From assembly GCA_963795715.1 (NCBI GenBank), contig CAWCIY010000003.1, forward strand, positions 682,001 to 746,000: a stretch of DNA of 64,000 bases. Reading direction: 5' to 3'. Position numbers and translations under genes: made by a program. Position 1 is the stretch's first letter. Each line of letters starts with the position of its first letter. Shown here one piece after another: positions 23,878 through 33,837 of the stretch. Below the pieces are notes generated by a model, which made no database searches, was not told the origin of the DNA, and saw only the letters and a list, made by a program, of their open reading frames with translations. Source of the DNA: JAFEDN01 sp963795715. Its GTDB lineage: Bacteria > Pseudomonadota > Gammaproteobacteria > Coxiellales > Coxiellaceae.

Positions 23878-24771
23878 ATGTTTATTTTTTTTCAAAAAGT
23901 TTTACCAAAAAAATTTTTAACTCGATTACTGGGTCTGTTCGCACACAGCCGTTGTACCTACTTTAAAAATTTGGCTATTCGGCTTTTTATTCGCTGTTTT
24001 CACGTAAATATGGATGAATCCCTGGTGACGGATTACCGTCAATTTAAATCTTTTAACGAGTTTTTTATCCGGCGACTTAAGCCTGCTGTACGCCCTATGC
24101 CGGAAGATCCAAAGGCAATGGCCTGTTTCTCAGATGGCAAAGTCGTAGAAATGGGAAAAATTCAAGCCGGACAGTTACTGCAGGCCAAAGACCAAAATTA
24201 TACTTTAGTGGACTTGCTGGCAGGAGATCCTGCTTTAGCGCAATTATTTGTAGAAGGTCAATATTGTACGGTGTATCTAGCACCTAAAGATTATCATCGT
24301 GTACATATGCCTTTCACTGGGCAGTTAAATAAAATGATTTACGTGCCCGGTGAATTATTTTCAGTAGAACCCAGAGCATTGCAAGGTATTCCTAGAGTTT
24401 TTGCTCGCAATGAGCGAGTGATTTGTTTATTTACCACTGAAAAGGGTCCAATGGCCGTAATTTTGGTGGGGGCCATGCTGGTGGGGAGCATAGTGATTGC
24501 TTGGCATGGCCAAGTAGCCCCTAACAAAAACCCAGTAATCCAAACCGAAACTTATCCCGATGCAAAAATTGTGCTCCGACGTGGAGATGAATTAGGTTAT
24601 TTTCAATGGGGCTCCACCGCCATTGTTTTATTTGCTAAAGATGCATTGCGTTGGCAAAGTATAAAACCTGGAGATGAAGTTAAAACAGGTCAAATTATAG
24701 GCTTTGCCAATGAGAAGCAGGTCAGACCTAAAAATGATACGTCAAGCCTAGTCCTAAAAGACCGTAATTAA
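23878..24771 (+). CDS. psd: Phosphatidylserine decarboxylase
   Basis: Psd turns phosphatidylserine into phosphatidylethanolamine at the inner membrane. The 297-residue proenzyme has the DYHRVHMPF motif with its conserved His, GELFSVEP, and the self-cleavage site GAMLVGSIVI, where the Ser after Gly becomes the pyruvoyl group. The window also carries pssA (50.9 kb), which makes its substrate. The last 44 bases overlap the convergent outer-membrane protein gene. Confidence 0.96.
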   Translation: MFIFFQKVLPKKFLTRLLGLFAHSRCTYFKNLAIRLFIRCFHVNMDESLVTDYRQFKSFNEFFIRRLKPAVRPMPEDPKAMACFSDGKVVEMGKIQAGQLLQAKDQNYTLVDLLAGDPALAQLFVEGQYCTVYLAPKDYHRVHMPFTGQLNKMIYVPGELFSVEPRALQGIPRVFARNERVICLFTTEKGPMAVILVGAMLVGSIVIAWHGQVAPNKNPVIQTETYPDAKIVLRRGDELGYFQWGSTAIVLFAKDALRWQSIKPGDEVKTGQIIGFANEKQVRPKNDTSSLVLKDRN

Positions 24772-25300
24772 GTAGCCCATAGAATGCACCTTGATATTGT
24801 GCAGTTAAATCCACTTTCGGAGTCAAAGCTAAACTGAAACCTACACTCCCATATGGGTAAGCACTGCTTTTAGTATTACCACCTGGAAAATTCGCATCTG
24901 CATACATTGCGCCAAGCTTAAAAAAAGTAGAAAGGCGTTCTCCAAGTGTAATATTAACCTTCATGGCGCCATATGGGATATTATAATAGCCTTCCTGTTC
25001 AGTTTGATCATTGTTGATAGTATAACTGCTGTAACTTTGTATAAACCCACCTTCGAAACCAAAATGGGGTGTTAGGTTGTATCCCAAATCAGCTTCCCAA
25101 CCCCAGCTATTCATTAAAGAAGTGATTCCTAGAAGGCCGAATGGTGAAATAAGCCAATTCGTTCCTAATTGTACGTCACTATACCATCCGGTGTGGTGAT
25201 TTAAGGAAGCGGTCATGAGAACGTCTTCAGCAGCCCAGGCGGGTTGAAGTGTTGTAAAAGCTAAGCAGGACATTGTGATTATTAAAATTCTATTGTTCAT
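24728..25300 (-). CDS. Outer-membrane beta-barrel protein
   Basis: The 190-residue protein has a signal peptide ending LQPAWA, then alternating hydrophobic/polar strands with many aromatic residues (GWYSDVQLGTNWL, WEADLGYNLTPHFGFEGGF, YQGAFYGLLNYGLLGLGL) and a C-terminal Phe, the usual signature for Bam-dependent outer-membrane insertion. This fits a small 8-strand barrel of the OmpW/OmpA-like type. The ligand or role is unknown. Its 3' end overlaps psd tail to tail. Confidence 0.78.
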   Translation of the reverse strand: MNNRILIITMSCLAFTTLQPAWAAEDVLMTASLNHHTGWYSDVQLGTNWLISPFGLLGITSLMNSWGWEADLGYNLTPHFGFEGGFIQSYSSYTINNDQTEQEGYYNIPYGAMKVNITLGERLSTFFKLGAMYADANFPGGNTKSSAYPYGSVGFSLALTPKVDLTAQYQGAFYGLLNYGLLGLGLTYHF

Positions 25301-25387
25301 AAAAACCTCGATTTACTGTATTGGTCATATAATAACACAGTAATGAACAATGTTCAATATATTTTTAAATTTTTTAGCGTTCTTTAA

Positions 25388-26359
25388 CTAACTGATTTTC
25401 CAGGGAAAAGTGATGACTTCTTCCAATTGATTGGCTTGAGCTGCGATCATTACTAATCGGTCGATGCCTAACGCCACTCCAGCACATTCCGGGAGCCCAT
25501 GACCGAGTGCGGCTAGTAAACGGGGATCAATTTGAGGCGCTTGCTCGCCTTGCTTCATTCTTAATTGTTGATCCGCCAAAAATCGTTGCTCTTGCTCTAA
25601 AGGATCAGTCAATTCATAAAAGCCATTGCCGATTTCGATACCCTGGATATACAGTTCAAAGCGTGCGGCGGTGGGTGGGGTGTCAGAGTTAAGCCGGGCT
25701 AGAGCAGCTTGGCTATTTGGGAAATTATAAACAAATGCGGGGGCCTTCTGTCCTAAATGCGGTTCTATGGCGTGGCTCATCAGTAATTGTAAACAAGTGT
25801 CACGATCCAAATGAGAAGTATTCTCCATCCATCCGGCCTGTTGAATTTGGGTATGCAATTCTTGATCGGTACAAGAATGGATATTCAAATTTAAAACCTG
25901 TTTAAAAAGATCGGCATACGAAATTCTTTCCGAGCACGGGGATTTTAAAATAATTTGCAGTAATCGATCAATTTCATCCATCAGTTGATGGTGATTAAAA
26001 CCCATGCGGTACCATTCCAACATGGTAAATTCCGGGTTATGGCGCTGACCGATTTCATCTGCCCGAAAAGCTTTGCAAATTTGATAAATACACCCAGAAC
26101 CGGCAGCTAGTAAGCGTTTCATGGCATATTCTGGGGAAGTTTGCAGATAGTAATCGCCTTCGTTAGTCGGTACTTTCAGACTGCTAATGTGCCGGTCAGT
26201 CATTGTATATTGACCTAACACGGGCGTGTCTACTTCTAAAACTTTTCGATCGTCGAAAAATTGGCGAATTTGCTGCAGGATTTTTGCTCTGAGCTGTAAG
26301 TTTGCTAAGGGTGCAGTGGGGCGCCAAAGCTCGGGAGCCTTATTTGACTCTTGAGACAT
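25388..26359 (-). CDS. epmA: Elongation factor P--(R)-beta-lysine ligase
   Basis: EpmA is a class II lysyl-tRNA-synthetase-like enzyme that attaches beta-lysine to a conserved Lys of EF-P. The 323-residue protein has motif 1 (RKVLEVDTPVL), motif 2 (CKAFRADEIGQRHNPEFTMLEWYR) and motif 3 (GVALGIDRLVM), and lacks the tRNA anticodon-binding domain of LysS. Its start overlaps the end of efp by 20 bases, so enzyme and substrate are in one operon. The partner aminomutase EpmB is not in this window. Confidence 0.96.
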   Translation of the reverse strand: MSQESNKAPELWRPTAPLANLQLRAKILQQIRQFFDDRKVLEVDTPVLGQYTMTDRHISSLKVPTNEGDYYLQTSPEYAMKRLLAAGSGCIYQICKAFRADEIGQRHNPEFTMLEWYRMGFNHHQLMDEIDRLLQIILKSPCSERISYADLFKQVLNLNIHSCTDQELHTQIQQAGWMENTSHLDRDTCLQLLMSHAIEPHLGQKAPAFVYNFPNSQAALARLNSDTPPTAARFELYIQGIEIGNGFYELTDPLEQEQRFLADQQLRMKQGEQAPQIDPRLLAALGHGLPECAGVALGIDRLVMIAAQANQLEEVITFPWKIS

Positions 26360-26906
26360 ATTGACCGGTGCGAGTGTCTACTTTAATAAGTTCCCCTTGC
26401 TCGATAAACAAAGGCACACGCACTACTGCTCCGGTTTCCAATAGCCGCAGATTTTCCACCGCCGCTCACGGTATCTCCTTTCAAACCCGGATCGGTTTCG
26501 GTGACCGTTAAAATAACTTGATTAGGTGGTGTCACTGTCAGGGGAACGCCGTTGAACATGGTGACAATGCAGGTTTCTTGTCCTTTTAGCCATTGTTTGG
26601 CATCAGCCATGACGGTGGCGTTGACGGTATATTGTTCAAAATTGTCATTATTCATAAAATGCCAGGACTCACCGTCGTTATATAAATATTGTATTTCCAT
26701 ATCGACGACATCTGCTGCAGGTAAAGTATCACCCGATTTAAAAGTGCGTTCCAAAACCCGGCCGGTTTTAAGATTTCGTAATCTAACCCGATTAAAAGCT
26801 TGGCCTTTGCCAGGCTTTACAAATTCATTTTCCAGAATATTGCAGGATCGCCGTCCATCATGACTTTTACGCCGCTGCGAAATTCATTGGTGCTAATATT
26901 AGCCAT
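26340..26906 (-). pseudogene. efp: Elongation factor P, reading frame broken twice as written
   Basis: EF-P rescues ribosomes stalled at polyproline stretches. Read across two single-base errors, the 188-residue protein is complete: MANISTNEFRSGVKVMMDGD, then ENEFVKPGKGQAF with the modified Lys, YNDGESWHFMNN, VTPPNQVIL and TDPGLKGDTVSGGGK. One T is missing near 26855 and one extra base lies near 26450. The two changes cancel, so the final frame ends normally inside epmA. Conservation on both sides, and the presence of the modifying enzyme, argue for sequence error rather than true loss. Confidence 0.88.
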
Positions 26907-27008
26907 ACTTACCTCATTTAAGAAAGTTCGTTATTATAATGTGATGGATCAACAATTGCCAACATTGACCTCGCTACATTGCACGCAAAGGTGGTATGAT
27001 GAATTATA

Positions 27009-28301
27009 ATGAAAGTCACAGGACATGAGTACAAAAAAATATTGCATACACTTTCACAGCGGGTAGTGGCCGCTCAGCGAGATATTCGTATTCTCAATGC
27101 GCTAAAATGGAGCCCAGAGGTCAAGCAAAATTTTTTTAAAAAAGATTGCAAAGAGCCTCCCGAAGTAAATGCCGCTATGTACGAAAAAATTCCGTTAGGT
27201 TTCGATCCTGAAGCCAAAACCGAAGAATTTTACGGCATCGAACGCGATATCCGCAAACAATTGGGCCAATTCAGCGGTGTTGGCAGTATTATGCTGCGGA
27301 TGTGCCGTGAATATCGTGAAGTGATACGGCTTTTGCAAGCACGAGGCACTAAGGATTTTCCTAAAATTTCTCAAGAATTATACGGCAGTCCCAAAGATGC
27401 TTTTTACGCAGGCGCGCCCACCTTACGAGATCTAGCAGATTTGGTAACACAGACCTTAGATAAAGCGACGTTAGCGCCGGATATCCTGGCTGATAAACGT
27501 TATACCAGTGAAGAAGCCGTGCCCATTTTAGGGAAAAGACTGAATGACTTTTTTCAAACTCCTAATGAACCCATGCGCGTTAAATTGAGCGATGAAATTT
27601 TGGCTGATGCCGCCGCGGGTGCAGAGTGGATTAAATTGAGAAAAAATGCAGTTTTCACCGAGCGGGAACTGAAAGTGTTGGAGGTCCATGAAGGTTGGGT
27701 TCATATGGCGACTACTTTAAACGGTTTGGCGCAACCGGTGTGCACCTTCCTGAGTAAAGGTCCGCCGTCTTCTACCATCAGCCAGGAAGGTCTGGCGATC
27801 ATTATGGAAATTTTTACTTTTTCCTCCACACCCAAGCGTATGTTGATTTTAGCGAATAGGGTGACTGCAGTCGATATGGTGGAGGATGGGGCAGAATTTT
27901 TAGATATATTCAATTTTTATCGTAAACAAGGTTTTCATGAAGAAACCAGTTATTATGCTTCAGCCCGTGTTTTCAGGGGTTGTTTGCCACATTTTGGCCC
28001 ATTTACAAAAGATTTATCATACAGCAAAGGATTTGTTCTAATTTATAATTATATTCGCTTGGCTATTAAATCTGGGTTATCACACTATATCCCATTATTA
28101 TTTTTAGGAAAAACCACCCTTGAGGATTTATCTATTTTATCTGATTTATTAAATGAAGGCATAGTTACACCGCCTAAATACCTTCCGCCGCAATTTAGAG
28201 ATCTAGCGGGACTTATTTCATGGATGACTTATTCGTTATTTTTAAATCGTTTGAGTTTAGAAAGTTTGACTGCTAGTTATAAAGGCATACTACAAGCCTA
28301 A
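27009..28301 (+). CDS. DUF1704 (QEGLA-motif) metallopeptidase-like protein
   Basis: The 430-residue protein carries the marks of the DUF1704 family, often named flavohemoglobin expression-modulating QEGLA motif protein: HEGWVH (an HExxxH zinc site) near residue 231, then SQEGLAIIMEI, then TSYYASARVFRG. Eukaryotic members (MATCAP) were shown to be zinc carboxypeptidases that remove the C-terminal Tyr of tubulin. Bacterial members have no proven substrate, so peptidase activity here is inferred from motif. It is divergent from efp, with about 100 bases between them. Confidence 0.85.
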   Translation: MKVTGHEYKKILHTLSQRVVAAQRDIRILNALKWSPEVKQNFFKKDCKEPPEVNAAMYEKIPLGFDPEAKTEEFYGIERDIRKQLGQFSGVGSIMLRMCREYREVIRLLQARGTKDFPKISQELYGSPKDAFYAGAPTLRDLADLVTQTLDKATLAPDILADKRYTSEEAVPILGKRLNDFFQTPNEPMRVKLSDEILADAAAGAEWIKLRKNAVFTERELKVLEVHEGWVHMATTLNGLAQPVCTFLSKGPPSSTISQEGLAIIMEIFTFSSTPKRMLILANRVTAVDMVEDGAEFLDIFNFYRKQGFHEETSYYASARVFRGCLPHFGPFTKDLSYSKGFVLIYNYIRLAIKSGLSHYIPLLFLGKTTLEDLSILSDLLNEGIVTPPKYLPPQFRDLAGLISWMTYSLFLNRLSLESLTASYKGILQA

Positions 28302-28361
28302 AAACTAATAGCTTTGTGGATGGGAATGCGTTCGCCAAGTTATACTTACTGGGCTATTATC

Positions 28362-29006
28362 CTAAAAAGATTTTTTGGGTATACCAATATCAATCACATG
28401 AACATGACCGACATATTCTTGGGCTTTAGGATTAGCGAAACCCGTTTTATAATCCACGATGGTAGCAGTGTATTGCGCTTTAACAGCGATACCTAATGGT
28501 TCTCCGGTATCACAATCCAAACCGGAGGGAATATCGATGGCCACGATTTTAGCAGTACTTTCATTCATTGCTTGAATTATTTGATCATACGGAGAACGTA
28601 CTTTGCCCTGCAGTCCAGTGCCGAATATGCCGTCTATAAGCCAATCGGCAGTGATTAACTCTTGCTTGGCCATATCCCAATTTTTAGTTTCAATGTTGCG
28701 CATGGGTAATTGGATTTTGGTTGCAATTTCATAATTCATTTTAGCATCGCCGGAAAAATCACAAGGATTAGAAAACAATAAAACTTGTAGATCGAAATTG
28801 TGATTATGTAAATATCTGGCAATCACTAAACCATCACCGGCGTTATTCCCTTTGCCACAACAAATCACTATTTTTCCCGAAATTTTAAGTGTTAACAGGT
28901 ATTCAAAAATATTTCTGCCGGCATTTTCCATCAGCACAATTCCAGGAATACCCATTTCATGTATGGTTTTTTCATCTAAAATTTTAGCTTGCTTTCTACT
29001 TAACAT
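28362..29006 (-). CDS. nnrE: NAD(P)H-hydrate epimerase, stand-alone domain
   Basis: NnrE interconverts the R and S forms of damaged hydrated NAD(P)H so that the dehydratase can repair them. The 214-residue protein corresponds to the YjeF N-terminal domain only: MENAGRN, GKGNNAGDGLVIARYL, DGIFGTGL and VAIDIPSGLDCDTG. Many bacteria fuse it to the dehydratase NnrD, which is absent here and would have to lie elsewhere. It follows a membrane-protein gene by four bases on the same strand. Confidence 0.93.
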   Translation of the reverse strand: MLSRKQAKILDEKTIHEMGIPGIVLMENAGRNIFEYLLTLKISGKIVICCGKGNNAGDGLVIARYLHNHNFDLQVLLFSNPCDFSGDAKMNYEIATKIQLPMRNIETKNWDMAKQELITADWLIDGIFGTGLQGKVRSPYDQIIQAMNESTAKIVAIDIPSGLDCDTGEPLGIAVKAQYTATIVDYKTGFANPKAQEYVGHVHVIDIGIPKKSF

Positions 29007-29010
29007 AGTT

Positions 29011-30657
29011 TCACAATAATAACATTACAGTATTGAGGAGTAGATGCTTAGTCCAAGGTTGTTTTTGGTTAATATCAAATTTCAAAGAATGTGACCAAAC
29101 CAGAATTACGCTTTCTTGGAATGGTAATATTTGAGCTGGCTCACCGAATTGATTAATGAGCGCGTCTTGATAAAAAGAAACACGGCCATTTTCAGGAGGA
29201 ATAAAAACAAAAAATGTTTTTTGGCGGGCAGGGATATCTCCTGGCAGATACCAAAATGGAGAAGTTTGTGGTTCGTTATATGCGTACAATCGCCCCGTTT
29301 TTTCTGAGAAACCAATAGGACGAGACTGGATGGTATTATTGCTTAAAGCAGTAATAATGCTGGAATTATTATAATCTGAATAACCGTAAGTCAAACCCTG
29401 GGCTGATAAAACTTTTCGCAGCGCCTCGTGATTATTATTAACTTCGGGATTTTGTTTCCAAAGAGGCGCGACCGTAATTAATCCACAACCCATATACACC
29501 AATGCGGCTAAGCAAATAACGGCTTGAGTGATTTTGCTAAAATTTTTCCAGTAAATTTCCGCTCCTGCAGATAAAAATAAAATACTGAGTGTAAAAAGAT
29601 TTAAGAAATAACGATAATCGTCCAGACTGTATAGATAGGCACTTCTGGCATACAGGACAAAACTGCTTAATAGAATGAACCAAGATAAACCGATGGTGCA
29701 GAAAAAAAATAGTTGTGGTGTAGAGGGTGTTTTTTGTTTTATCTTTATTGTTATTAAATAAAATAGCACCCATAAAATAATTAGTGAAACCACTGAAGAC
29801 CTAAAAGTATAACTAGGAAGAAAAAGAATAAACCAGCCGCTGGATTTTAGAAAAAATAATACTGAATGTATCAGTTCATGCCAATTGGCTATTTTGTAAC
29901 GAGCACTGGGCAGAAAGTTTAGCAATTCAAAAATTTTAGTTTCTATTAGGAGTAAGCTGATTATTAAAAAAATGATTAAAAGGTTGCTGATTTGAGCAGT
30001 CATTATTTTCTTTTTTTTCATTAAAAAAACTGCTATCAGCATAGGTAAGCTATAGCAGGGTAAAAACCACGGATCGGACAATCCGCCGATAATGCTAAAA
30101 AAACACAGCATTATTAAAAAATAAATTCGTTGATGTTTAATCCAAAGAATGGCCAAAAGAAAACTTAATAAACCGAAAAAATTAGTGATGTTGTGAGAAA
30201 TAAAATAAAAGGTATAACCACGTTCATAAACAAAAGCGCCGGCACATAACAACAAAATAGGAGCAATAAACGCAGTTTTTTTGGTTCCCAAATTAAAACC
30301 AATTAATCCACAAAGAATGATATTGCCAAGCCAAATTCCCAGACCGGTTAAAACTACCGATTTAGCGGAAAAAGTTAGAAAGCGATATATTAATGCATGC
30401 CAGGGAAATAACGATAATAACCAGTTATCAGGTCCGTATCGCCAGGTTTTAATGAAGTTGATGCCGTATTGTTGATAGCCAGACCATAACATCCAGGTAT
30501 CTGTTACATCGGAATCGATACGTGAAAATTTTACAGCCATGAGTACCAAATGGTACAAGCCCAAAGAAAATAGAATCAAAGCACAGCAATAAAAAATAAT
30601 GGTAGATAATTTTTGTTGTTCCAGGGTGTATGGAAGTTCCAGAGGCGATCGAGACAT
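29011..30657 (-). CDS. Polytopic membrane protein, possibly GT-C-type glycosyltransferase
   Basis: About 548 residues with ten to twelve hydrophobic segments and a soluble C-terminal region of about 120 residues. The frame opens at 30858, but ATG at 30657 (MSRSPLELPYTLE) has an AGGAT ribosome site and avoids overlap with the divergent priA. The first loop after the N-terminal segment contains SRIDSDVTDTW; acidic motifs in this loop are typical of GT-C glycosyltransferases that use lipid-linked sugars. This is suggestive only. It lies just upstream of nnrE with a four-base gap. Confidence 0.65.
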   Translation of the reverse strand: MSRSPLELPYTLEQQKLSTIIFYCCALILFSLGLYHLVLMAVKFSRIDSDVTDTWMLWSGYQQYGINFIKTWRYGPDNWLLSLFPWHALIYRFLTFSAKSVVLTGLGIWLGNIILCGLIGFNLGTKKTAFIAPILLLCAGAFVYERGYTFYFISHNITNFFGLLSFLLAILWIKHQRIYFLIMLCFFSIIGGLSDPWFLPCYSLPMLIAVFLMKKKKIMTAQISNLLIIFLIISLLLIETKIFELLNFLPSARYKIANWHELIHSVLFFLKSSGWFILFLPSYTFRSSVVSLIILWVLFYLITIKIKQKTPSTPQLFFFCTIGLSWFILLSSFVLYARSAYLYSLDDYRYFLNLFTLSILFLSAGAEIYWKNFSKITQAVICLAALVYMGCGLITVAPLWKQNPEVNNNHEALRKVLSAQGLTYGYSDYNNSSIITALSNNTIQSRPIGFSEKTGRLYAYNEPQTSPFWYLPGDIPARQKTFFVFIPPENGRVSFYQDALINQFGEPAQILPFQESVILVWSHSLKFDINQKQPWTKHLLLNTVMLLL

Positions 30658-30738
30658 AATAATCCTAACACATAAAAATTTCCCCAATCTTAACAATCCG
30701 TCCTTTCGCTTGCAAATAGGCTGGGATATGATGTCGGC

Positions 30739-32766
30739 ATGTCTAACCAAGAACTTATTCTGGAACTGGCTGTACCCGTTCGCATGTGGCAGCGTTTTGA
30801 TTATCTGCCTCCTGCCGGGTGCCAGCGCCTGGAGCTGAAGCCTGGGGTCAGAGTACAAGTTCCTTTTGGTAAAAGATCGCTGACCGCAGTTTTGTTAACC
30901 ACCAAATTACAATCCACTATCGAAGAGAGTAAATTAAAAAATGCTACGTCTTTGCTAGACTGCGAGCCTTTGCTGACTCCGTCGATACTTTCTTTATGCA
31001 CTTGGGCCAGCGACTATTACCACTATCCCATTGGGGAAACGATTGCGCAGACTTTGCCCAAATTTTTACGCCAAGGCCGCCCCTGTCCTGATACTGATAC
31101 TTCTTATGCAACGGGAATGAAGCAAGATCCGCAAAAGAATGTGCAACCTTGTTCAGAGCTCATCCTTAACCAACATCAACAACAAGCTGTGCAGCAGATT
31201 ATTGCCGGCAAGGATTTTCAAACTTTTTTACTGGATGGAATCACGGGCAGCGGTAAAACTGAGGTTTATTTCCAAAGTATTTCCGCCTTATTGCAGCAAG
31301 GAAAGCAGATCTTGGTGCTAGTACCAGAAATTGGCTTGACGCCTCAAACAGTGCATCGCTTTGAACAACGATTTCAAGTCCCGACGGTCTTGTTGCATTC
31401 CGATCTTGCCGATAAAAAAAAGCTGATCGCCTGGTTGCAAGCAGTCAAAGGGGTCGCAGCCATTATCATTGGTACTCGCTCGGCTATTTTTACGCCTTTG
31501 CTGCATCCCGGAATGATTATTTTAGACGAGGAACACGATTTATCTTTCAAACAGCAAAGCAATCTACGTTATTCCGCTCGCGATTTAGCCATTATCAGAG
31601 GCCGGTTGGAAAATATTCCGGTTTTATTAGGATCAGCAACGCCTTCGCTAGAAAGTTTATATAACGCCAAACTGCGCAAGTATATTTATCTTTCATTGCC
31701 TGAACGTGCCGGCGGGTCGCAGCCGCCCCAAATCAGTGTCATTAACTTACGCGACAAACGGCTGGTGGGTGGGTTGAGTGCTGCTTTGTTAGAAAAAATG
31801 CGAGAGCATCTTTCTGCAGATGGGCAAGTGCTATTATTTTTAAATCGGCGTGGTTATGCTGCAGTCATGATGTGTCATCATTGTGGCTGGATGGAGAAAT
31901 GCCACCGCTGCGATGCTCGTTTAACTTTGCATTTTCAACCTGAGTTATTGCATTGCCATCACTGCGGCGCAGTGAAACGGCCTCCACCACGATGTGGTCA
32001 ATGCCGTAATCCGGAATTGATCACTGTTGGGCAAGGTACGGAAAGAATTGAGGAAGTGATCGGTGAGCATTTTCCTGAACAGGTCTGCGTGCGCATTGAT
32101 CGCGACAGCACTAAGCAACGAGGCAGCATTCACAAATTGCTGGCGGATGTCCATAATCAAAAAGCGCGTATTTTAATTGGCACCCAAATGTTGGCAAAAG
32201 GTCATCACTTTGCCAATTTAACATTGGTGGCGATTGTCGATGCCGATAGCGGTTTGTTTGGCGTCGATTTTCGTTCTTTAGAGCGCATGGCTCAATTATT
32301 AGTGCAAGTTGCCGGTAGGGCGGGTAGGGCTGAACGTACCGGAGAGGTATTAATACAGACGCACCATCCTGATCATCCCCATTTACAATTATTATTGAAA
32401 TCAGGTTATCACAAACTGGCGCAAGTCTTGCTGGCAGAACGGCGGGATGCTGGTTTACCGCCGTTTGCTTACTTGGCGTTATTGAGAGCGGAATCACTCC
32501 ATCGGGAAAATACCCACGCTTTTTTAGAACAAGCGAAACAAGTTTTAGCAAGCACAGAAGTAGGAAATCAGTTGAGTTTACTAGGCCCAGCGCCCGCACC
32601 GATGGAACGATGTGCTGGCCGGTATCGAGGCCATTTGTTAATTCAAGCAGAAAAACGCAGTGATTTGCAGGCCGCTTTGGCAGCCTGTGCGCCGCAATTG
32701 AATCGTGTTAAAATGGCTAGTAAAGTTCGTTGGTCTATGGATATTGATCCGCAAGAGTTGGTTTAA
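30739..32766 (+). CDS. priA: Primosomal protein N' (replication restart helicase PriA)
   Basis: PriA recognises stalled forks and reloads the replisome. The 675-residue protein has the N-terminal 3'-DNA-binding region (YLPPAG, VPFGKR), Walker A GITGSGKTEVY, the DEEH box, the HHCG/CHRCDARL/CHHCGA/CGQCRNPE zinc-binding cluster and the helicase C-terminal motif QVAGRAGRAERTGEV. It is somewhat shorter than E. coli PriA (732). It is followed within ten bases by tolA, an unusual pairing. Confidence 0.97.
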   Translation: MSNQELILELAVPVRMWQRFDYLPPAGCQRLELKPGVRVQVPFGKRSLTAVLLTTKLQSTIEESKLKNATSLLDCEPLLTPSILSLCTWASDYYHYPIGETIAQTLPKFLRQGRPCPDTDTSYATGMKQDPQKNVQPCSELILNQHQQQAVQQIIAGKDFQTFLLDGITGSGKTEVYFQSISALLQQGKQILVLVPEIGLTPQTVHRFEQRFQVPTVLLHSDLADKKKLIAWLQAVKGVAAIIIGTRSAIFTPLLHPGMIILDEEHDLSFKQQSNLRYSARDLAIIRGRLENIPVLLGSATPSLESLYNAKLRKYIYLSLPERAGGSQPPQISVINLRDKRLVGGLSAALLEKMREHLSADGQVLLFLNRRGYAAVMMCHHCGWMEKCHRCDARLTLHFQPELLHCHHCGAVKRPPPRCGQCRNPELITVGQGTERIEEVIGEHFPEQVCVRIDRDSTKQRGSIHKLLADVHNQKARILIGTQMLAKGHHFANLTLVAIVDADSGLFGVDFRSLERMAQLLVQVAGRAGRAERTGEVLIQTHHPDHPHLQLLLKSGYHKLAQVLLAERRDAGLPPFAYLALLRAESLHRENTHAFLEQAKQVLASTEVGNQLSLLGPAPAPMERCAGRYRGHLLIQAEKRSDLQAALAACAPQLNRVKMASKVRWSMDIDPQELV

Positions 32767-32775
32767 CATCACATT

Positions 32776-33684
32776 ATGAAAAATAGAGAATACAGTATAC
32801 CTATAGTGATTGCAGTGCTCATCCATATTGCCGTCATTGCCGCCTTAATCATGGTCGCACCGGTTTCCAGTTATCGGTTAGATAACGCTTCCGATACTCA
32901 ACCGGTAATTCATGCATCCGTAGTCAATTCGATACAACCGGCTGCTCGAGAGCAGGAACTTCCACAAGCCAAACAAGCTAAACAAGAACAACAGCAAGCG
33001 CAACAATTGCAAAAAATGCAACAGCTTCAGGCGGCAACTGAAGCGGCTCGCCAAGCCAAAGCGGCCGAGATACAAGCGCAACAACAAAAGCAGCAAGCTG
33101 TGCAATTACTGCAAGCGGAACAACAACGACTTGCGAAGCTAAAAGCACAGCAGGCAGCTCAAGCCAGAGCCTTAGAATTAAAAAAACAGGCAGAGGCAGC
33201 CAAGGCTTTAGAACTAAAAAAACAAGCAGAAGCCACCCAAGCGAAAGCGTTGGCGGCTAAAAAATTGCGCGAATTAGCTGAGAAAGAAAAGCAAGCTGAG
33301 CTTGCAGCCAAACAACAAGCTTTGCAACAGCAGCTAATGCAACAGCAATTAGCCAGCGATCAACAAGAAATTGTGCATGCGCAGCAAATGGATGGTTTGA
33401 TTGATATATATCGGGCCAGAATTTTAGCAGCCATTGGCCGTGAATGGCTGATACCCGAGGGTACTGATCGCACCATCTCTTGTACTTTTGTCATGGACCT
33501 TACTCCAGAAGGAGTGGTTACTCACACTGAGTTAGTCATCAGTAGTGGCAATCCTGCCTTAGACCGGTCGGCAGAAACTGCTATATATAGAGCATCCCCG
33601 TTACCCCTACCTAAAGATCCTGCTTTATACGCCAAGTTTAAACAATTAAGGCTAAAGATGACTCCCGAGGCGATTGTGCACTAG
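32776..33684 (+). CDS. tolA: Cell envelope integrity protein TolA
   Basis: TolA spans the periplasm and links the inner-membrane TolQR motor to TolB-Pal. The 302-residue protein has one N-terminal membrane segment (IPIVIAVLIHIAVIAALIM), a long Ala/Gln/Lys/Glu helix of about 150 residues full of AKALELKKQAEA-like repeats, and a C-terminal domain (YRARILAAIGREWLIP, CTFVMDLTPEG, SSGNPALDRSAETAI). tolQ and tolR, usually just before tolA, are absent; priA stands there instead. Confidence 0.94.
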   Translation: MKNREYSIPIVIAVLIHIAVIAALIMVAPVSSYRLDNASDTQPVIHASVVNSIQPAAREQELPQAKQAKQEQQQAQQLQKMQQLQAATEAARQAKAAEIQAQQQKQQAVQLLQAEQQRLAKLKAQQAAQARALELKKQAEAAKALELKKQAEATQAKALAAKKLRELAEKEKQAELAAKQQALQQQLMQQQLASDQQEIVHAQQMDGLIDIYRARILAAIGREWLIPEGTDRTISCTFVMDLTPEGVVTHTELVISSGNPALDRSAETAIYRASPLPLPKDPALYAKFKQLRLKMTPEAIVH

Positions 33685-33837
33685 ATAATTGCTTGTCTCC
33701 CCACTATTAGGATAAAAGATCTGATAAAAAAGTATCCCAAGATTAATCAACCTTCTGCTGGGAGCTGGGAAACATAAATTTCTCCTTTTTTAGATGTAAA
33801 TGTTGAAAAAATAAACTGTAATAATTAATATAATGGC

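Noticed and set aside
30658..30858. Long N-terminal extension of the membrane protein at 29011-30657
   Set aside because: It would overlap the priA start, and the sequence before ATG 30657 lacks membrane-protein character.
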